This document shows, one piece after another, positions 23,619 to 33,368 of a stretch of 59,515 nt of DNA (its first letter is position 1; every line of letters starts with the position of its first letter). The translations under genes were made by a program, and so were the position numbers. The notes beneath the pieces are model-generated. The model was not told the DNA's origin. It searched no databases and saw nothing but the letters and a program-made list of their open reading frames with translations. Origin of the DNA: an uncultured Eubacteriales bacterium (GTDB taxonomy: Bacteria > Bacillota > Clostridia > Christensenellales > Aristaeellaceae); NCBI GenBank assembly GCA_900318145.1, contig ONJM01000016.1, positions 1 through 59,515 on the forward strand, read 5' to 3'.

Positions 23619-25049
23619 ATGAGCAAGGTGTTCAAGATGGTATCGCTGCTTCTGGCTTTATGCATGCTGAGCGGAATTCCTTTCGGCTTTTCCGCGGCGG
23701 AGGAAGTGATCGACGCGGATCTGACCTGCACGATCACGCTGGGCAACTGGCCGCCGGACACGGCACCGGACGCGGAAAAGGCTTTGTTTGAAAATTACAG
23801 GGCCATCATGGCAAAGCAGTATCCGAATGTCACGCTGGTTCCGGACTATTATTCCTATACCCTGAGCAACTATGTACCCATGGCGAAAGGCGGAACAGCC
23901 CCGAGCATTTTCCAGCCTCCCTTTACGGATCCCCAGCTGCTGATCAGCCAGCATCTTGTCGGGGACGTCACCGACGCGCTTGAGAAATTCGGCGTACTGG
24001 AGGAGTTCAGTCCGTCCTACGTCGAAATGCTGGCGGATGAAAACGGGAGAATCTACGGGCTGCCCAGAGACGGATATGTCCTTGGCATGCATATTAACGC
24101 GGCGCTGTTCCGGGAGGCAGGGCTTGTGGATGAGGAAGGGCTTCCGCTTTATCCGAAAACACTGCAGGAACTTGCCGAATACGGACAGATTATCAGAGAA
24201 AAAACCGGAAAAGCGGGACTGGTTTTCCCTGCCAGCGAAACCTACGGCGGATGGCTTTTTACCAATATCGCGTGGAATTTCGGGTGCGTCGGGGAAAGCG
24301 CGCTGGAATACCAGGATGAAGACGGCCGCTGGGTATGCAACTTTACTTCTCCGGAATGTATTGCCGCAATGGAATATATGCGGGATCTGCGCTGGAAATA
24401 CGACATTCTCAACGCGGATGCCACAACCACGGACTGGGCCGGCGCCCACTCCCTGCTGGGCACGGGGGAAGCGGCGATGAATTTCGCTGCCGACGATTCC
24501 GTTGACCAGCCCACCGCCAACAAAGGACTTCCCGTTGAAGACTTCGCGCTGATTCCGTTCCCGGCGGGGGACGCGGGGCGCTATGCCCTTGCCGGCGGCA
24601 CATGCTACATGTTTGCCCCGAATATTACGGCGGACCAGTCTGTTGCCCTGATGGGATACCTGAAGATTCTAGGCAAGCTGCCTTTCCTGGATGATTCCAT
24701 CATCGAAGGCATGCGGGCGGACTATCAGGCGAAGAGAGACCGCGGGGCTCCGGTAATCCCGGCGATCAGCGCCTGGAACGATGAAGCGTACAACGCGGCG
24801 AAGCAGGCGATTGTTGATGAGTTCTGCAACGTGGATATGCGCCTGTATAACGATTTCTTCGATTCCATTTCCCAGGGGACAATCACGCTGAAATCCGAAG
24901 AGCCTGTGTTCGCCCAGCAGCTTTACCGGGAACTGACAGCGGTGATCCAGCGGGCGATTACCAAGGAAGGCGCGGATCTCGAAAAAGCGCTGCGCAAGGC
25001 GGAAGAGTCCTTCCAGGAATACCTGGATGATGAAATCAACGATTATTGA
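23619..25049 (+). CDS. Extracellular sugar-binding protein of second CUT1 importer
   Basis: The start at 23619 has GGGGAGG 8 bases ahead and opens the signal peptide MSKVFKMVSLLLALCMLSG, with likely cleavage after FSA or SAA. The 476-residue product is an SBP family 1 protein: the mature part starts near ADLTCTITLGNWPP, with the hinge phrase LYPKTLQELAEYGQIIREKT and the C-terminal RELTAVIQRAITKEGADLEKAL found in oligosaccharide-binding proteins. No lipobox is seen. It is the first gene of an operon with two permeases and two GH65 enzymes, so the ligand is probably a glucose-containing oligosaccharide; that is inference. Confidence 0.92.
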   Translation: MSKVFKMVSLLLALCMLSGIPFGFSAAEEVIDADLTCTITLGNWPPDTAPDAEKALFENYRAIMAKQYPNVTLVPDYYSYTLSNYVPMAKGGTAPSIFQPPFTDPQLLISQHLVGDVTDALEKFGVLEEFSPSYVEMLADENGRIYGLPRDGYVLGMHINAALFREAGLVDEEGLPLYPKTLQELAEYGQIIREKTGKAGLVFPASETYGGWLFTNIAWNFGCVGESALEYQDEDGRWVCNFTSPECIAAMEYMRDLRWKYDILNADATTTDWAGAHSLLGTGEAAMNFAADDSVDQPTANKGLPVEDFALIPFPAGDAGRYALAGGTCYMFAPNITADQSVALMGYLKILGKLPFLDDSIIEGMRADYQAKRDRGAPVIPAISAWNDEAYNAAKQAIVDEFCNVDMRLYNDFFDSISQGTITLKSEEPVFAQQLYRELTAVIQRAITKEGADLEKALRKAEESFQEYLDDEINDY

Positions 25050-25061
25050 ATGAAAGCAATG

Positions 25062-25104
25062 AAACATGCCGGTGCAGAAATTCCGCGGCCGGCATGTTTT
25101 TCTT
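25062..25104 (+). terminator. Intercistronic partial terminator
   Basis: AAACATGCCGG (25062-25072) pairs with CCGGCATGTTT (25089-25099), followed by TTTCTT. It lies between the binding-protein and permease genes and probably lets only part of the transcription through. Confidence 0.7.
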
Positions 25105-25130
25105 AAAGGGCGGTACGGAGGAACAGAAAA

Positions 25131-26039
25131 ATGAGCGGGCAAGCGAAACGGCTGAAATCCCACGCAAAGCTGAGGGAAAACATTCAGTCCTGGCTGATTA
25201 TGCTTCCGGGACTGATACTGATGACGTTCTTCGTGTGGGAACCTTTGTTTGAAAGCATCCGGATGAGCCTGTACAAAACCAGGAACGTGGAGCTGGTCCG
25301 GTTTGTCGGCCTGGACAATTTCGCCAGCGTGACCGGAAAGGACGATTTTCTGCAGGCGCTGCAGAATACTTTTTCCTATACTTTCTGGTCCCTGATCATC
25401 GGATTTGTACTGCCGATTCTGCTGGCGATGCTGATCGGAGAAACCGTGCGCGGAAAAAGCTTTTTCAGGACAGCGGTCTATCTTCCGAACATGCTGCCGG
25501 GGCTCGCTGTGATTATTCTGTGGTCCGCGTTTTTCTCCGGGGAAAAATCCGGCGTACTGAACATACTGCTCGGAAAACTGGGCGTTTCGCCGCAGTCCTA
25601 TCTTACGCACGCGGAATGGGTCATACCGATCATAATTGTTATCGCGACCTGGAAAGGCGCCGGCGCGACAGCGCTGATCTACATGGCCGGCATGGCCGGC
25701 ATCAGCCCGGAACTGTATGAGGCGGCGGCAATTGACGGCGCGTCGGTTCCGAAAAGGATCATTCATATTCTGCTGCCGGCCGTCCGGAAGCTGGCGGGCA
25801 CGCTGCTGATTCTGCAGATTATTTCTGTTTTCCAGATCATGTATGAACCGATGGTGCTGACGAAGGGCGGACCGGACAACGCGTCCCTGTCCCTGATGCA
25901 GCTGATGTGGCAGTACGCGTTCGGCGGCGCGATGAACTACGGAAAAGCTTCGGCTGTGGCGGTGATTGTGACGCTGATCCTGCTGGTGATGACAGCCGTT
26001 TATTCCTTCTTCAACCGGAAGGAATCCGACTGGGACTGA
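25131..26039 (+). CDS. CUT1 ABC sugar importer permease (MalF type)
   Basis: The 302-residue protein has six membrane segments and the EAA loop YEAAAIDGASVPKRIIHILL. The characteristic MVLTKGGPDNASLSLMQLMW segment follows. A Lys/Arg-rich N-terminal tail precedes the first membrane helix (ENIQSWLIMLPGLILMTFF). It starts behind the hairpin at 25062-25104 with GGAGGAA ahead and is followed after 16 bases by its MalG-type partner. It forms the channel of the importer that feeds the GH65 enzymes. Confidence 0.92.
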   Translation: MSGQAKRLKSHAKLRENIQSWLIMLPGLILMTFFVWEPLFESIRMSLYKTRNVELVRFVGLDNFASVTGKDDFLQALQNTFSYTFWSLIIGFVLPILLAMLIGETVRGKSFFRTAVYLPNMLPGLAVIILWSAFFSGEKSGVLNILLGKLGVSPQSYLTHAEWVIPIIIVIATWKGAGATALIYMAGMAGISPELYEAAAIDGASVPKRIIHILLPAVRKLAGTLLILQIISVFQIMYEPMVLTKGGPDNASLSLMQLMWQYAFGGAMNYGKASAVAVIVTLILLVMTAVYSFFNRKESDWD

Positions 26040-26055
26040 GAGGAGGGGAACGCGT

Positions 26056-26925
26056 ATGAAAAAAACACAGCGCACCGGCGTAATCCGGGAATACGATATG
26101 CATTCCGCCTCCGTGAAAGTTGGATACGGATTCATTCTCCTCCTTTGCGGCCTGATGGTCGTGATTGCCGTTTTTCCGCTTATATGGGTGTCTCTGGCAG
26201 GATTCAAGGATCTGAAGGAGTTCGTGTCCAGCGAATCCATTATCCCGCAGTCCTTCAGCCCGGAACCGTTTGCCACGACCTGGTCCCAGCTGGGCATTGC
26301 GAAAAACTATCTTAACTCTCTGATTTCCGTGGTGGGGAGCGTAGCCTGCGCGCTGGTTTTCAACGGCCTGCTCGGCTACGGAATCGGCATTCTGAAACCG
26401 AAGGGCCACGGAGCCGTAAAAAGGCTTGTCATGCTGTCCCTGCTGATGCCGCCGACAATCAGCATCGTTCCGCTTTTCATGAATATTCAGAATCTGCGCA
26501 TGGGAAACTCTTTTTTGCCGCTGTGGCTGTCCTTCGGCGCGAACGCCATGTATGTGATTCTTTTTGTCCAGTTTTTTGAATCGCTGCCGGGTTCCATTAT
26601 CGAGGCAAGCAGGATTGACGGATGCAGCCAGCTGCAGACTTTCTTCCGGATCGTTCTGCCGTTGTCCAAACCGATCTGCACCGTGATTTCGATATTCGCC
26701 GTAAACGCGGCATGGTCAGACTTCCTGCTTCCGTACCTGGTGCTGCGCGGCGCGGAAAAACAGACGGTCATGGTACGGCTGTTCGTTTTCAGTACGGAGC
26801 AGACAGTCAACGCGGACGCCATGATGCGTTCGGTGGTGTTCGCCATGATTCCGCCCATCATTCTGTTCTTTATTTTCCAGAAGCAGCTGACAGAAAACGC
26901 TGTTTCCGTCGGTATCAAGGGTTGA
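26056..26925 (+). CDS. CUT1 ABC sugar importer permease (MalG type)
   Basis: The 289-residue protein has six membrane segments, with EAA loop IEASRIDGCSQLQTFFRIVL and the ending QLTENAVSVGIKG. AGGAGGGGAA precedes the ATG at 26056. It lies between the MalF-type gene and the first GH65 gene, 17 bases before the latter. No ATPase gene follows. Confidence 0.92.
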   Translation: MKKTQRTGVIREYDMHSASVKVGYGFILLLCGLMVVIAVFPLIWVSLAGFKDLKEFVSSESIIPQSFSPEPFATTWSQLGIAKNYLNSLISVVGSVACALVFNGLLGYGIGILKPKGHGAVKRLVMLSLLMPPTISIVPLFMNIQNLRMGNSFLPLWLSFGANAMYVILFVQFFESLPGSIIEASRIDGCSQLQTFFRIVLPLSKPICTVISIFAVNAAWSDFLLPYLVLRGAEKQTVMVRLFVFSTEQTVNADAMMRSVVFAMIPPIILFFIFQKQLTENAVSVGIKG

Positions 26926-26942
26926 CGGGGAGAGAGGTTAAC

Positions 26943-29240
26943 ATGGCTAAGACGGCTGATATCTATTTCAGGGTGGATCCGTGGGCGGTCATCGAAGATG
27001 GTTTCGAACCGGCTTATTCGCGGGTCAGCGAGTCTGTTTTTTCGCTGGCGAATGAAAATACCGGAGTCCGCGGATACTTCGACGAAGGCGGGAATACGGA
27101 CAGCCTGCGGGGCGCTTATCTCAACGGGGTATACGACATTGAAAAGCTGCCCCGTTCCTACAAAGGAATTATTGACCATACGCATTTTATGATCCCCGCG
27201 GCGGACTGGCTGCGGACCGGTATTGTCCTGGACGGCGAAAGGCTTGATCTGAGCCGGGTCCGGTTCCGCGGCTTCAGGCGGAAACTGGATATGCGGGAGG
27301 GAACGCTCAGACGGGAGTTTATCTGGGAAACAGCGTCCGGCAAAGAACTCCGGCTGTCATTTCTCCGGTTTCTGGATATGATCCGCCGGGAACGCGCATA
27401 TCAGCGGATTTCGATGGAAGCGCTGAATTTTTCGGGAGAAATCAGCTTTTCATCCTCGGTATCCTTCGACGTGACGCATGAATTATACCGGCAGTGCTTC
27501 TGGCAGGAAACACGCACGGCGGCGGAGGGAAACCGCATGATGCTGCAGTCCAGGACTGCCCTCTCCGGACAGGAGGTGTTCGCGGGGGCAATCCTGGATC
27601 TGCCCGGAGCGGTTTCCTTTACGGAAGAAGGCAAAACAGTCAGCGCAAACGCTCTCCTTCGCCTGGAACAGGGAAAACCGTGCACCGTGGAGAAACGGGC
27701 GGTCCTGCTGTTCAGCGGCAGCAAGGGGGAGGAACTGTGGGAACAGGGCGGCAGAGCGCTGACGGAAAGCGAAAAGGTTTCCGCGGAAAGCGCGCTGCAG
27801 GCGCAGAAAGCGTACTGGAGAGATTACTGGAAGATTTCCGATATCCGGATTGAACCTTCCGGCGCGGAAACCGCGGAAGCGGTGAAGGCGGAACAGCAGG
27901 GAATCCGGTTCTGCAGCTTTCAGCTGGCCCAGACTTATAACGGCGGCAGCATGCGCCATAATATCGGCGCAAAAGGGATGACGGGTGAGGCCTATAACGG
28001 TCACGCGTTCTGGGATACGGAAGCCTGCTGCCTGCCCTTCTATCTTTTTACGAATCCGGAGGCGGCAAAGGATCTGCTGCTTTTCCGGTACAACACGCTT
28101 CCGCAGGCGCTGGAACGGGCAAAAATGCTGGACTGCAGGGGCGCCTGCTACCCGGTTGCCACCCTGAACGGGGATGAGGCATGCTCTCTCTGGCAGCACG
28201 CAAGCCTGCAGATGCAGCCCAGCACGGCGGTAGCGTACGGAATATGGCATTACGTTCATGTGACGGGAGACAAAGCGTTCCTGTGGCAGTACGGCGCGGA
28301 AATGCTGCTGCAGATTGCCCGCTTCCTCGCAAGCAGGGCGGCCCGGGGCGGCAGGACAGGCAAATACGGCTTTTTCGGCGTGATGGGGCCGGATGAGTTC
28401 CATATGATGGTGGACAACAACGCGTATACCAATTACATGGGCATGCGGACGCTGGCGTACGCGGCGGAAACGCTGGAGCAAATGCGGCGCGAACAGCCGG
28501 AGGCCTGGTCGGCGCTTGCGGAAAAGACGGCGCTGAATCAGGAAGAAACGGATACATGGAAAACGATTGCGGCGGAAATGTATATTCCGGGCGGGGCAGA
28601 CGGAGTGATGGAACAGCATGACGGTTTCTTCAATCTGCCGCACACGGAAATCAACAGTATTCCGGTAAGCGAATTTCCGCTGTACGAGCACTGGTCCTAC
28701 GACAGGATTTACCGGACGGATATGATCAAACAGCCGGATGTGCTGATGATCCTTTATCTGTACAACTCTTCCTTCAGCAGGGACGTGAAGCGCGCCAACT
28801 ATGATTTCTATGAACCGAAGACAATCCATGAATCCTCTCTGTCTCCGGCAATCCATTCCATCCTGGCGGCCGAACTGGACAAGATGGAGGAAGCGGTCCG
28901 CTTCTTCGGGTTCGCCACGCGGCTGGACCTGGACAATTACAACCGCAATACCCGGGAGGGTCTGCACCTGACCAGTATCGCAATGGCCTGGGCAAATATC
29001 GTATACGGATTCGCCGGACTGCGGAGCGACGGGGAACTGCTCCGTTTCGCCCCGAGACTGCCGGAACGCTGGAAGCAACTGGAGTTCTCTGTCACGTACC
29101 GGAACCGGGTGCTCCGGATCCGCATGGAACGGAACGGGACGGTATTCCGGGTCGCAGAAGGAGAACCGCTTTCCCTTTGCGTTTACGGGAAGGAGTATCT
29201 TTCCGGGGCAGAGGAGCTCTTTGTTCCGGGGATTGACTGA
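26943..29240 (+). CDS. Glycoside hydrolase family 65 phosphorylase-like enzyme (first copy)
   Basis: The start at 26943 follows GAGAGG and fits the family N-terminus; an upstream in-frame extension overlaps the permease gene. The 765-residue cytosolic protein has the GH65 order: an N-terminal beta-sandwich with NENTGVRGYFDEGG and FLNGVYD-like AYLNGVYDIEKLPR, a linker, then the (alpha/alpha)6 barrel with GEAYNGHAFWDTE. The general-acid motif GPDEFH has Glu near residue 485. The C-terminal cap follows KEPKTIHESSLSP-type YEPKTIHESSLSP. GH65 enzymes phosphorolyse alpha-linked glucose disaccharides (maltose, trehalose, kojibiose, nigerose) to beta-glucose-1-phosphate plus a product. Linkage is not predictable from sequence alone. 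Confidence 0.9.
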   Translation: MAKTADIYFRVDPWAVIEDGFEPAYSRVSESVFSLANENTGVRGYFDEGGNTDSLRGAYLNGVYDIEKLPRSYKGIIDHTHFMIPAADWLRTGIVLDGERLDLSRVRFRGFRRKLDMREGTLRREFIWETASGKELRLSFLRFLDMIRRERAYQRISMEALNFSGEISFSSSVSFDVTHELYRQCFWQETRTAAEGNRMMLQSRTALSGQEVFAGAILDLPGAVSFTEEGKTVSANALLRLEQGKPCTVEKRAVLLFSGSKGEELWEQGGRALTESEKVSAESALQAQKAYWRDYWKISDIRIEPSGAETAEAVKAEQQGIRFCSFQLAQTYNGGSMRHNIGAKGMTGEAYNGHAFWDTEACCLPFYLFTNPEAAKDLLLFRYNTLPQALERAKMLDCRGACYPVATLNGDEACSLWQHASLQMQPSTAVAYGIWHYVHVTGDKAFLWQYGAEMLLQIARFLASRAARGGRTGKYGFFGVMGPDEFHMMVDNNAYTNYMGMRTLAYAAETLEQMRREQPEAWSALAEKTALNQEETDTWKTIAAEMYIPGGADGVMEQHDGFFNLPHTEINSIPVSEFPLYEHWSYDRIYRTDMIKQPDVLMILYLYNSSFSRDVKRANYDFYEPKTIHESSLSPAIHSILAAELDKMEEAVRFFGFATRLDLDNYNRNTREGLHLTSIAMAWANIVYGFAGLRSDGELLRFAPRLPERWKQLEFSVTYRNRVLRIRMERNGTVFRVAEGEPLSLCVYGKEYLSGAEELFVPGID

Positions 29241-29255
29241 TGGGAGAGACAGCAG

Positions 29256-31427
29256 ATGCAGGGCTGGATTCTGAAAAAAGAAGGATATGACGCAAACAGC
29301 GCCGCGGCGGACGGAAACCGGTTTCTGTGCGCCAACGGTTATATGGGACTGCGCGGCGTATGCGAGGAAGCCGGGAAAGAACAGTTCGCGGCGGTGACCC
29401 TTGCCGGGGTTTACGATCGTTATATGGACCGCTGGCGGGAACCTGTAAACGCGCCTCACGGCCTTTTTGTTCAGCTGTATTTTAACGGCATGAAAATGGG
29501 ACCGGGAAACAGGGAGACGCTCCGCCATGAAATCCGGCTCGACTACAGGGACGGCGTTTTCGGCAGGGATACGGATTTCGGGCCTGTGCGCCTGCAGAGC
29601 GAACGATTTGTTTCCATGGCGGACTGCCATCTGATGGCCGACCGGCTGCATATGCGGATCCTCCGGGACGGGCTGCTTGAAATCCGGACGGGAATCTCCG
29701 CGGATCTGTGGGATATCAACGGTCTGCACCTGTTTGACCCGCAGTGCCGGACAGGGGAAACAATCCTTTGCGGCGCGGTAACGGGTGAAAAGGGCATTTC
29801 CGTGAAAACCACGCAATGCGTCCGGCCGGAATTCCGCGCGGAGGAAGCCTTTGAAGAGGAAAACGAAGGCGTTTTCCGTATTCTGCGGAGAAAAGTGAAC
29901 CGGGGAGAGGAACTTGTACTGTCTGTTTTTGCCGCGGTCAGCACATCCCTGGACGGCGCGGCGTGGGAAATTTGCGCCGAAGAATGCTGCCGCCGGGCGA
30001 AAAAGAAGGGTTTCGATGCCTGTCTCAGGGAACACCGGGAGGTATGGGACCGGATCCGCCGCCGGTCGGAAATTGTTCTGGAGGGGGACGAAGAAGCGGC
30101 TTTCGCGCTGCGGGCCAGTCAGTACCACCTTAACTGCATCGCGCCGCGGCACGCCGGTAATATGTCCATTCCAGCCCGCGGACTGTCCGGCCAGACGTAT
30201 AAAGGCGCGATTTTCTGGGACGCTGAAATCTTCTTCTTTCCGATGTTTGTCCACACCCAGCCGGAGATTGCCAGATCGCTGCTGGAATACCGCATCGAAA
30301 CCCTGCCCGGGGCAATGAGAAAAGCGGCGGAGTATGGTTTCCGGGGTGCCTTCTATGCCTGGGAAAGCCAGGAGGGCGGGGAGGAAGGCTGCACCAATTT
30401 CAATGTTGTGGATGTTTTTACCCACCGTCCGGTACGGACCTATTTCCGGGACAAACAGATCCATATCAGCGGGGATGTTGCGTACGCGCTGCGCAGCTAC
30501 TATGAGATCACCGGCGACCGTTCCCTGCTGGAAAACGGCGGGGCAGCGGTGATCCTGGAATGCGCGCGGTTCTATATCAGCCGGGCCAATACCCACGCGG
30601 ACAGCGAAAACGTCGATTACGCGGATGTGATCGGGCCGGACGAATACCATGAACGGGTGACAAACAATGCCTTCACGAACAGGATGGCCGTTCATTGCAT
30701 GGAAAGTGCCCTTGAACTGAAAAAAATATTCCGGGACCGCCCGGAATGGTTTGACGCCCTGCTGCAGGAAAGGGGATACGAAAAGGACTGGGCGGCCCTT
30801 GAACGGCTCATTCCGCGGATCCGCGGACCGGTCCGGCAAAACGGAATCATCGAACAGTTTGACGGCTATTTTCAGCTGGAGGACTGTACGCTGGAAACCG
30901 TACGGAGCCGGCTGATGGATCCCCGGGAATACTGGGGAGGCGACCATGGCGTGGCGGGTACGACGCGGATCATCAAGCAGGCGGATGTGATCGCCATGAT
31001 GGCGCTGTTCCCGGATGATTTCACCGACGATGAGGTGGAAAGAAACTGGGCGTATTATGAACCCAGAACGGAGCACGGTTCCAGCCTTTCATCCTGTATG
31101 TATGCGCTGACGGCCTGCCGAACCGGGAATCCGGACAGGGCGTGGGATCTTTTCCTCCGGACGGCGGAGATCGATGTGACAGGCGGCGGAAAACAGTGGG
31201 CGGGCGAGATCTATATCGGCGGAACCCACCCCGCTTCCAACGGCGGAGCCTGGATGATTGCCGCGCTTGGATTCGCCGGGCTGCGCATGAAAAACGGGGA
31301 ACCTGAACTGCATCCGAACCTTCCGAGGCAAATCAGTAAGCTTACATTTCCGATCACGGCAAAAGGGAAGAACCTGACGGTGGAAGTGAGCCGTGAAGGA
31401 GCGGTAATCCGCGACAGGCAGACATAA
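29256..31427 (+). CDS. Glycoside hydrolase family 65 phosphorylase-like enzyme (second copy)
   Basis: The 723-residue protein is a second, clearly diverged GH65 member. It has NRFLCANGYMGLRGVCEEAG at the N-terminus, GQTYKGAIFWDAEIFFFPMF in the barrel, and the general-acid motif VIGPDEYHERVTNNAF with Glu near residue 463. The phosphate or cap region includes YYEPRTEHGSSLSSCMYALT. It starts 15 bases after the first GH65 gene, with GGGAGAGA ahead, and ends at a strong terminator. Two different GH65 enzymes in tandem suggest either two linkages in one oligosaccharide or sequential attack on a branched substrate. Confidence 0.9.
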   Translation: MQGWILKKEGYDANSAAADGNRFLCANGYMGLRGVCEEAGKEQFAAVTLAGVYDRYMDRWREPVNAPHGLFVQLYFNGMKMGPGNRETLRHEIRLDYRDGVFGRDTDFGPVRLQSERFVSMADCHLMADRLHMRILRDGLLEIRTGISADLWDINGLHLFDPQCRTGETILCGAVTGEKGISVKTTQCVRPEFRAEEAFEEENEGVFRILRRKVNRGEELVLSVFAAVSTSLDGAAWEICAEECCRRAKKKGFDACLREHREVWDRIRRRSEIVLEGDEEAAFALRASQYHLNCIAPRHAGNMSIPARGLSGQTYKGAIFWDAEIFFFPMFVHTQPEIARSLLEYRIETLPGAMRKAAEYGFRGAFYAWESQEGGEEGCTNFNVVDVFTHRPVRTYFRDKQIHISGDVAYALRSYYEITGDRSLLENGGAAVILECARFYISRANTHADSENVDYADVIGPDEYHERVTNNAFTNRMAVHCMESALELKKIFRDRPEWFDALLQERGYEKDWAALERLIPRIRGPVRQNGIIEQFDGYFQLEDCTLETVRSRLMDPREYWGGDHGVAGTTRIIKQADVIAMMALFPDDFTDDEVERNWAYYEPRTEHGSSLSSCMYALTACRTGNPDRAWDLFLRTAEIDVTGGGKQWAGEIYIGGTHPASNGGAWMIAALGFAGLRMKNGEPELHPNLPRQISKLTFPITAKGKNLTVEVSREGAVIRDRQT

Positions 31428-31430
31428 AAA

Positions 31431-31455
31431 AATCCGGCTTTGCGCCGGATTTTTC
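31431..31455. terminator. Bidirectional terminator after the GH65 operon
   Basis: AATCCGGC (31431-31438) pairs with GCCGGATT (31444-31451), with A- and T-tracts on the two sides. It separates the plus-strand GH65 operon from the convergent LacI gene, whose stop codon it touches. Confidence 0.85.
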
Positions 31456-32467
31456 AGCGAAACGGCTGAACGCTTCCGCGTTCCACCAGGTGGACCGGAA
31501 GAATGACGGACTTTTCCGCGACGGGTTCGTGCCGGAGCTGCTTCAGGATCATATCCGTGGCAAGAATTCCTTTTCTGTCCGCATCCTGGTGGATCGTGGT
31601 CAGGCCGGGAATGGTCAGCTGTGAAAGATAGTTGTCATCAAACCCGATTACGGATTTATCGCCGGGAACGCTGACGCCCCGTTCGCTGAGGCCTGCCATA
31701 ATTCCGGCTGCCAGAATGTCCGCGGACGCAAAAATACCGGTGATTTCCTTTCTGGAAGCAAGATGCCTGCCAAGCTTCTTTCCTTCATCCGCTGTAATCT
31801 CCTGCGTGAAAACCAGAGACGGATCGTAGGCAACACCGTACTCTTCCAGCGCGCGCCGGTACCCCAGGAAACGCTTTTCAATAACGCCTCCGGGACGGAT
31901 GGACGGAGCGGCGAAGGCTACGCCGCGATGCCCTTTTTCCAGCAGATGCCGGGTCGCGATGCAGCCGCCTGTTTCATCTTCCAGTCCGATGCAGCAGGCA
32001 TCCGGATCATCAACATAGCTGTCAATAAGCACGAAGGGGATTCCCAGGGCCTTTGTGGTGGTGAAAAAATCATCCTGGAACATGCCGGTAATGATCAGGC
32101 CGGACAGACGCCAGCTCCTGCTGAGGGAGGAAAGCTCCGCCGCGTCTTCCACGGCGCGGATCATCAGGTAATAACCTTCTTCCCGCAGCCGCTTTTCAAT
32201 GCTGTCCACAAAGGAACCCATGAAGGGGTCGCCGACGGTGCTGCCGGTATTCTGCGGGGTGAGATGGGTGATAACCCCGATGATATTTGACTGGTCATTG
32301 GCCAGGGACCGGGCGGACATGCTGGGGGCGTACTGCTCCCGCTGAATGATTTTTTCGATTTTCTTCACAAGCTCGGGGGAGACGCGGCTTTTCCTGCTGT
32401 GCACAACATTGGAAACGGTGGTAATGCTTACGCCGGCTTCGGCGGCAATATCCTTCAGTGTGACCAT
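31454..32467 (-). CDS. LacI-family transcriptional repressor
   Basis: The 337-residue regulator has the LacI helix-turn-helix at residues 1-25 (MVTLKDIAAEAGVSITTVSN) and the hinge helix SMSARSLANDQSNIIG. A type I periplasmic-binding-like sugar domain follows (FVLIDSYVDDPDACCIGLED, GDKSVIGFDDNYLSQLT, PGLTTIHQDADRKG). GGAG precedes the ATG at usual spacing. It is convergent with the GH65 operon. The three copies of GTTTA(A/G)CG(C/T)TAAAC-like operator around it are its most likely targets; its own promoter has none. Confidence 0.92.
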   Translation of the reverse strand: MVTLKDIAAEAGVSITTVSNVVHSRKSRVSPELVKKIEKIIQREQYAPSMSARSLANDQSNIIGVITHLTPQNTGSTVGDPFMGSFVDSIEKRLREEGYYLMIRAVEDAAELSSLSRSWRLSGLIITGMFQDDFFTTTKALGIPFVLIDSYVDDPDACCIGLEDETGGCIATRHLLEKGHRGVAFAAPSIRPGGVIEKRFLGYRRALEEYGVAYDPSLVFTQEITADEGKKLGRHLASRKEITGIFASADILAAGIMAGLSERGVSVPGDKSVIGFDDNYLSQLTIPGLTTIHQDADRKGILATDMILKQLRHEPVAEKSVILPVHLVERGSVQPFR

Positions 32468-32529
32468 GCTTTTCTCCGATTCTGTTACTTTTCCGCAGGC
32501 GGACGATGACGGTGTCAGGGAATGAAATT

Positions 32530-32558
32530 ATTTTACATTTATTGCCAGAAAAGTGCAA
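32530..32558 (-). promoter_or_regulatory. Promoter of the LacI gene
   Basis: On the minus strand TTGCAC (32553-32558) and TAAAAT (32530-32535) are 17 bp apart. No copy of the cluster operator is present, so expression is probably constitutive. Confidence 0.6.
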
Positions 32559-32570
32559 CGGGTGATCAGG

Positions 32571-32600
32571 AAAAAGCGGAGGCAATCCGATTGCCTCCGC
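32571..32600 (-). terminator. Terminator of the secreted carbohydrate-binding-like gene
   Basis: GCGGAGGCAAT (32576-32586) pairs perfectly with ATTGCCTCCGC (32590-32600). TTTTT follows on the minus strand. Confidence 0.85.
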
Positions 32601-32616
32601 CCTGAGTGAGTGCTGA

Positions 32617-33339
32617 TTATTCAAGCTCGGCCAGGAAGTCCTTGATGGGCAGATCGGCGGGCTTGCCGGTTTCCGGAGCGGTCATGCCGCCCAGAATGCC
32701 TTCGGACGTCGCTTCGATCGGAGCAACGGCTTCGGAGAAGGAGATTTCATCCAGCCAGATCACGCACTTGGCGAAGGCGCGGAGGTGGAAGGCATTGGTC
32801 ATTCCCGGGAATCCGGAAGCTTCCAGGTCGATTACCAGATCCTGCCAGTCGGTGGTGATCACGGGATGGGAACCGTCGGCCAGGACCAGATCGCTGAAGC
32901 GGGCAGCGTAGAACTTGGAATCTTCGGGATGCCAGTCCATGATCATTTTCTTTTCTTCTCCGCCTGCTTCACCCTTGATCCGGATGTTCAGGTATTTGCA
33001 CCAGGAAATGCCGTCGAGCGCCCACATGTTGACAGCTTCGCCCCAGTTGCCCATCCAGTCGCCGGCAGCCGCGAAATATTCTTCTTCGGTGTCGTAGTCT
33101 TCAGGGTCGAAATCCTTGGGACGGTAGTCGATCTTGATGGCGCCGTCTTCATTCTTCGCGCGCAGGTTTGCCCAGTTGTCCCACCACAGATTGGCGCCGT
33201 TGGGGGCAAATTCAGGCTTGCTGTTGGGGTCGCGGTCATCGAAGTTATCCCAGAGGAAGACTTCGCCTTCGGCCAATGCGGAAGCGGCTACGGCGAACAG
33301 CATGACGGCCGAGAGGATGATGGCAAGGAACTTTTTCAT
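32617..33339 (-). CDS. Secreted carbohydrate-binding-like protein, 240 aa
   Basis: A signal peptide is evident (MKKFLAIILSAVMLFAVAAS, cleavage ALA-EGE). The mature part looks like a single beta-sandwich of the galactose-binding/CBM type: FLWDNFDDRDPNSKP at the start, a conserved WDNWANLRAKNEDGAIKIDY block, KYLNIRIKGEAGGEEK, then TDWQDLVIDLEASGFPG and a closing VIWLDEISFSE, as in CBM11/CBM-like domains that end with a D-E-I strand. No catalytic domain is present, so it may capture substrate outside the cell. It has a perfect sigma-A promoter with the cluster operator. Family assignment is by pattern only. Confidence 0.7.
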   Translation of the reverse strand: MKKFLAIILSAVMLFAVAASALAEGEVFLWDNFDDRDPNSKPEFAPNGANLWWDNWANLRAKNEDGAIKIDYRPKDFDPEDYDTEEEYFAAAGDWMGNWGEAVNMWALDGISWCKYLNIRIKGEAGGEEKKMIMDWHPEDSKFYAARFSDLVLADGSHPVITTDWQDLVIDLEASGFPGMTNAFHLRAFAKCVIWLDEISFSEAVAPIEATSEGILGGMTAPETGKPADLPIKDFLAELE

Positions 33340-33368
33340 AAAAGGGAACCTCCTTATTCGATTTGTTA

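Noticed and set aside
24669-26297. A minus-strand open frame of 542 codons opposite the binding-protein and permease genes
   Set aside because: It is antisense to the second importer; no ribosome site and composition of a shadow frame.
27483-31076. A minus-strand open frame of 1197 codons opposite the GH65 genes
   Set aside because: It is antisense to two genes with intact GH65 motifs, lacks a ribosome site, and its residues (rich in His, Arg, Pro and Gln) are those produced by the codon bias of the opposite strand.
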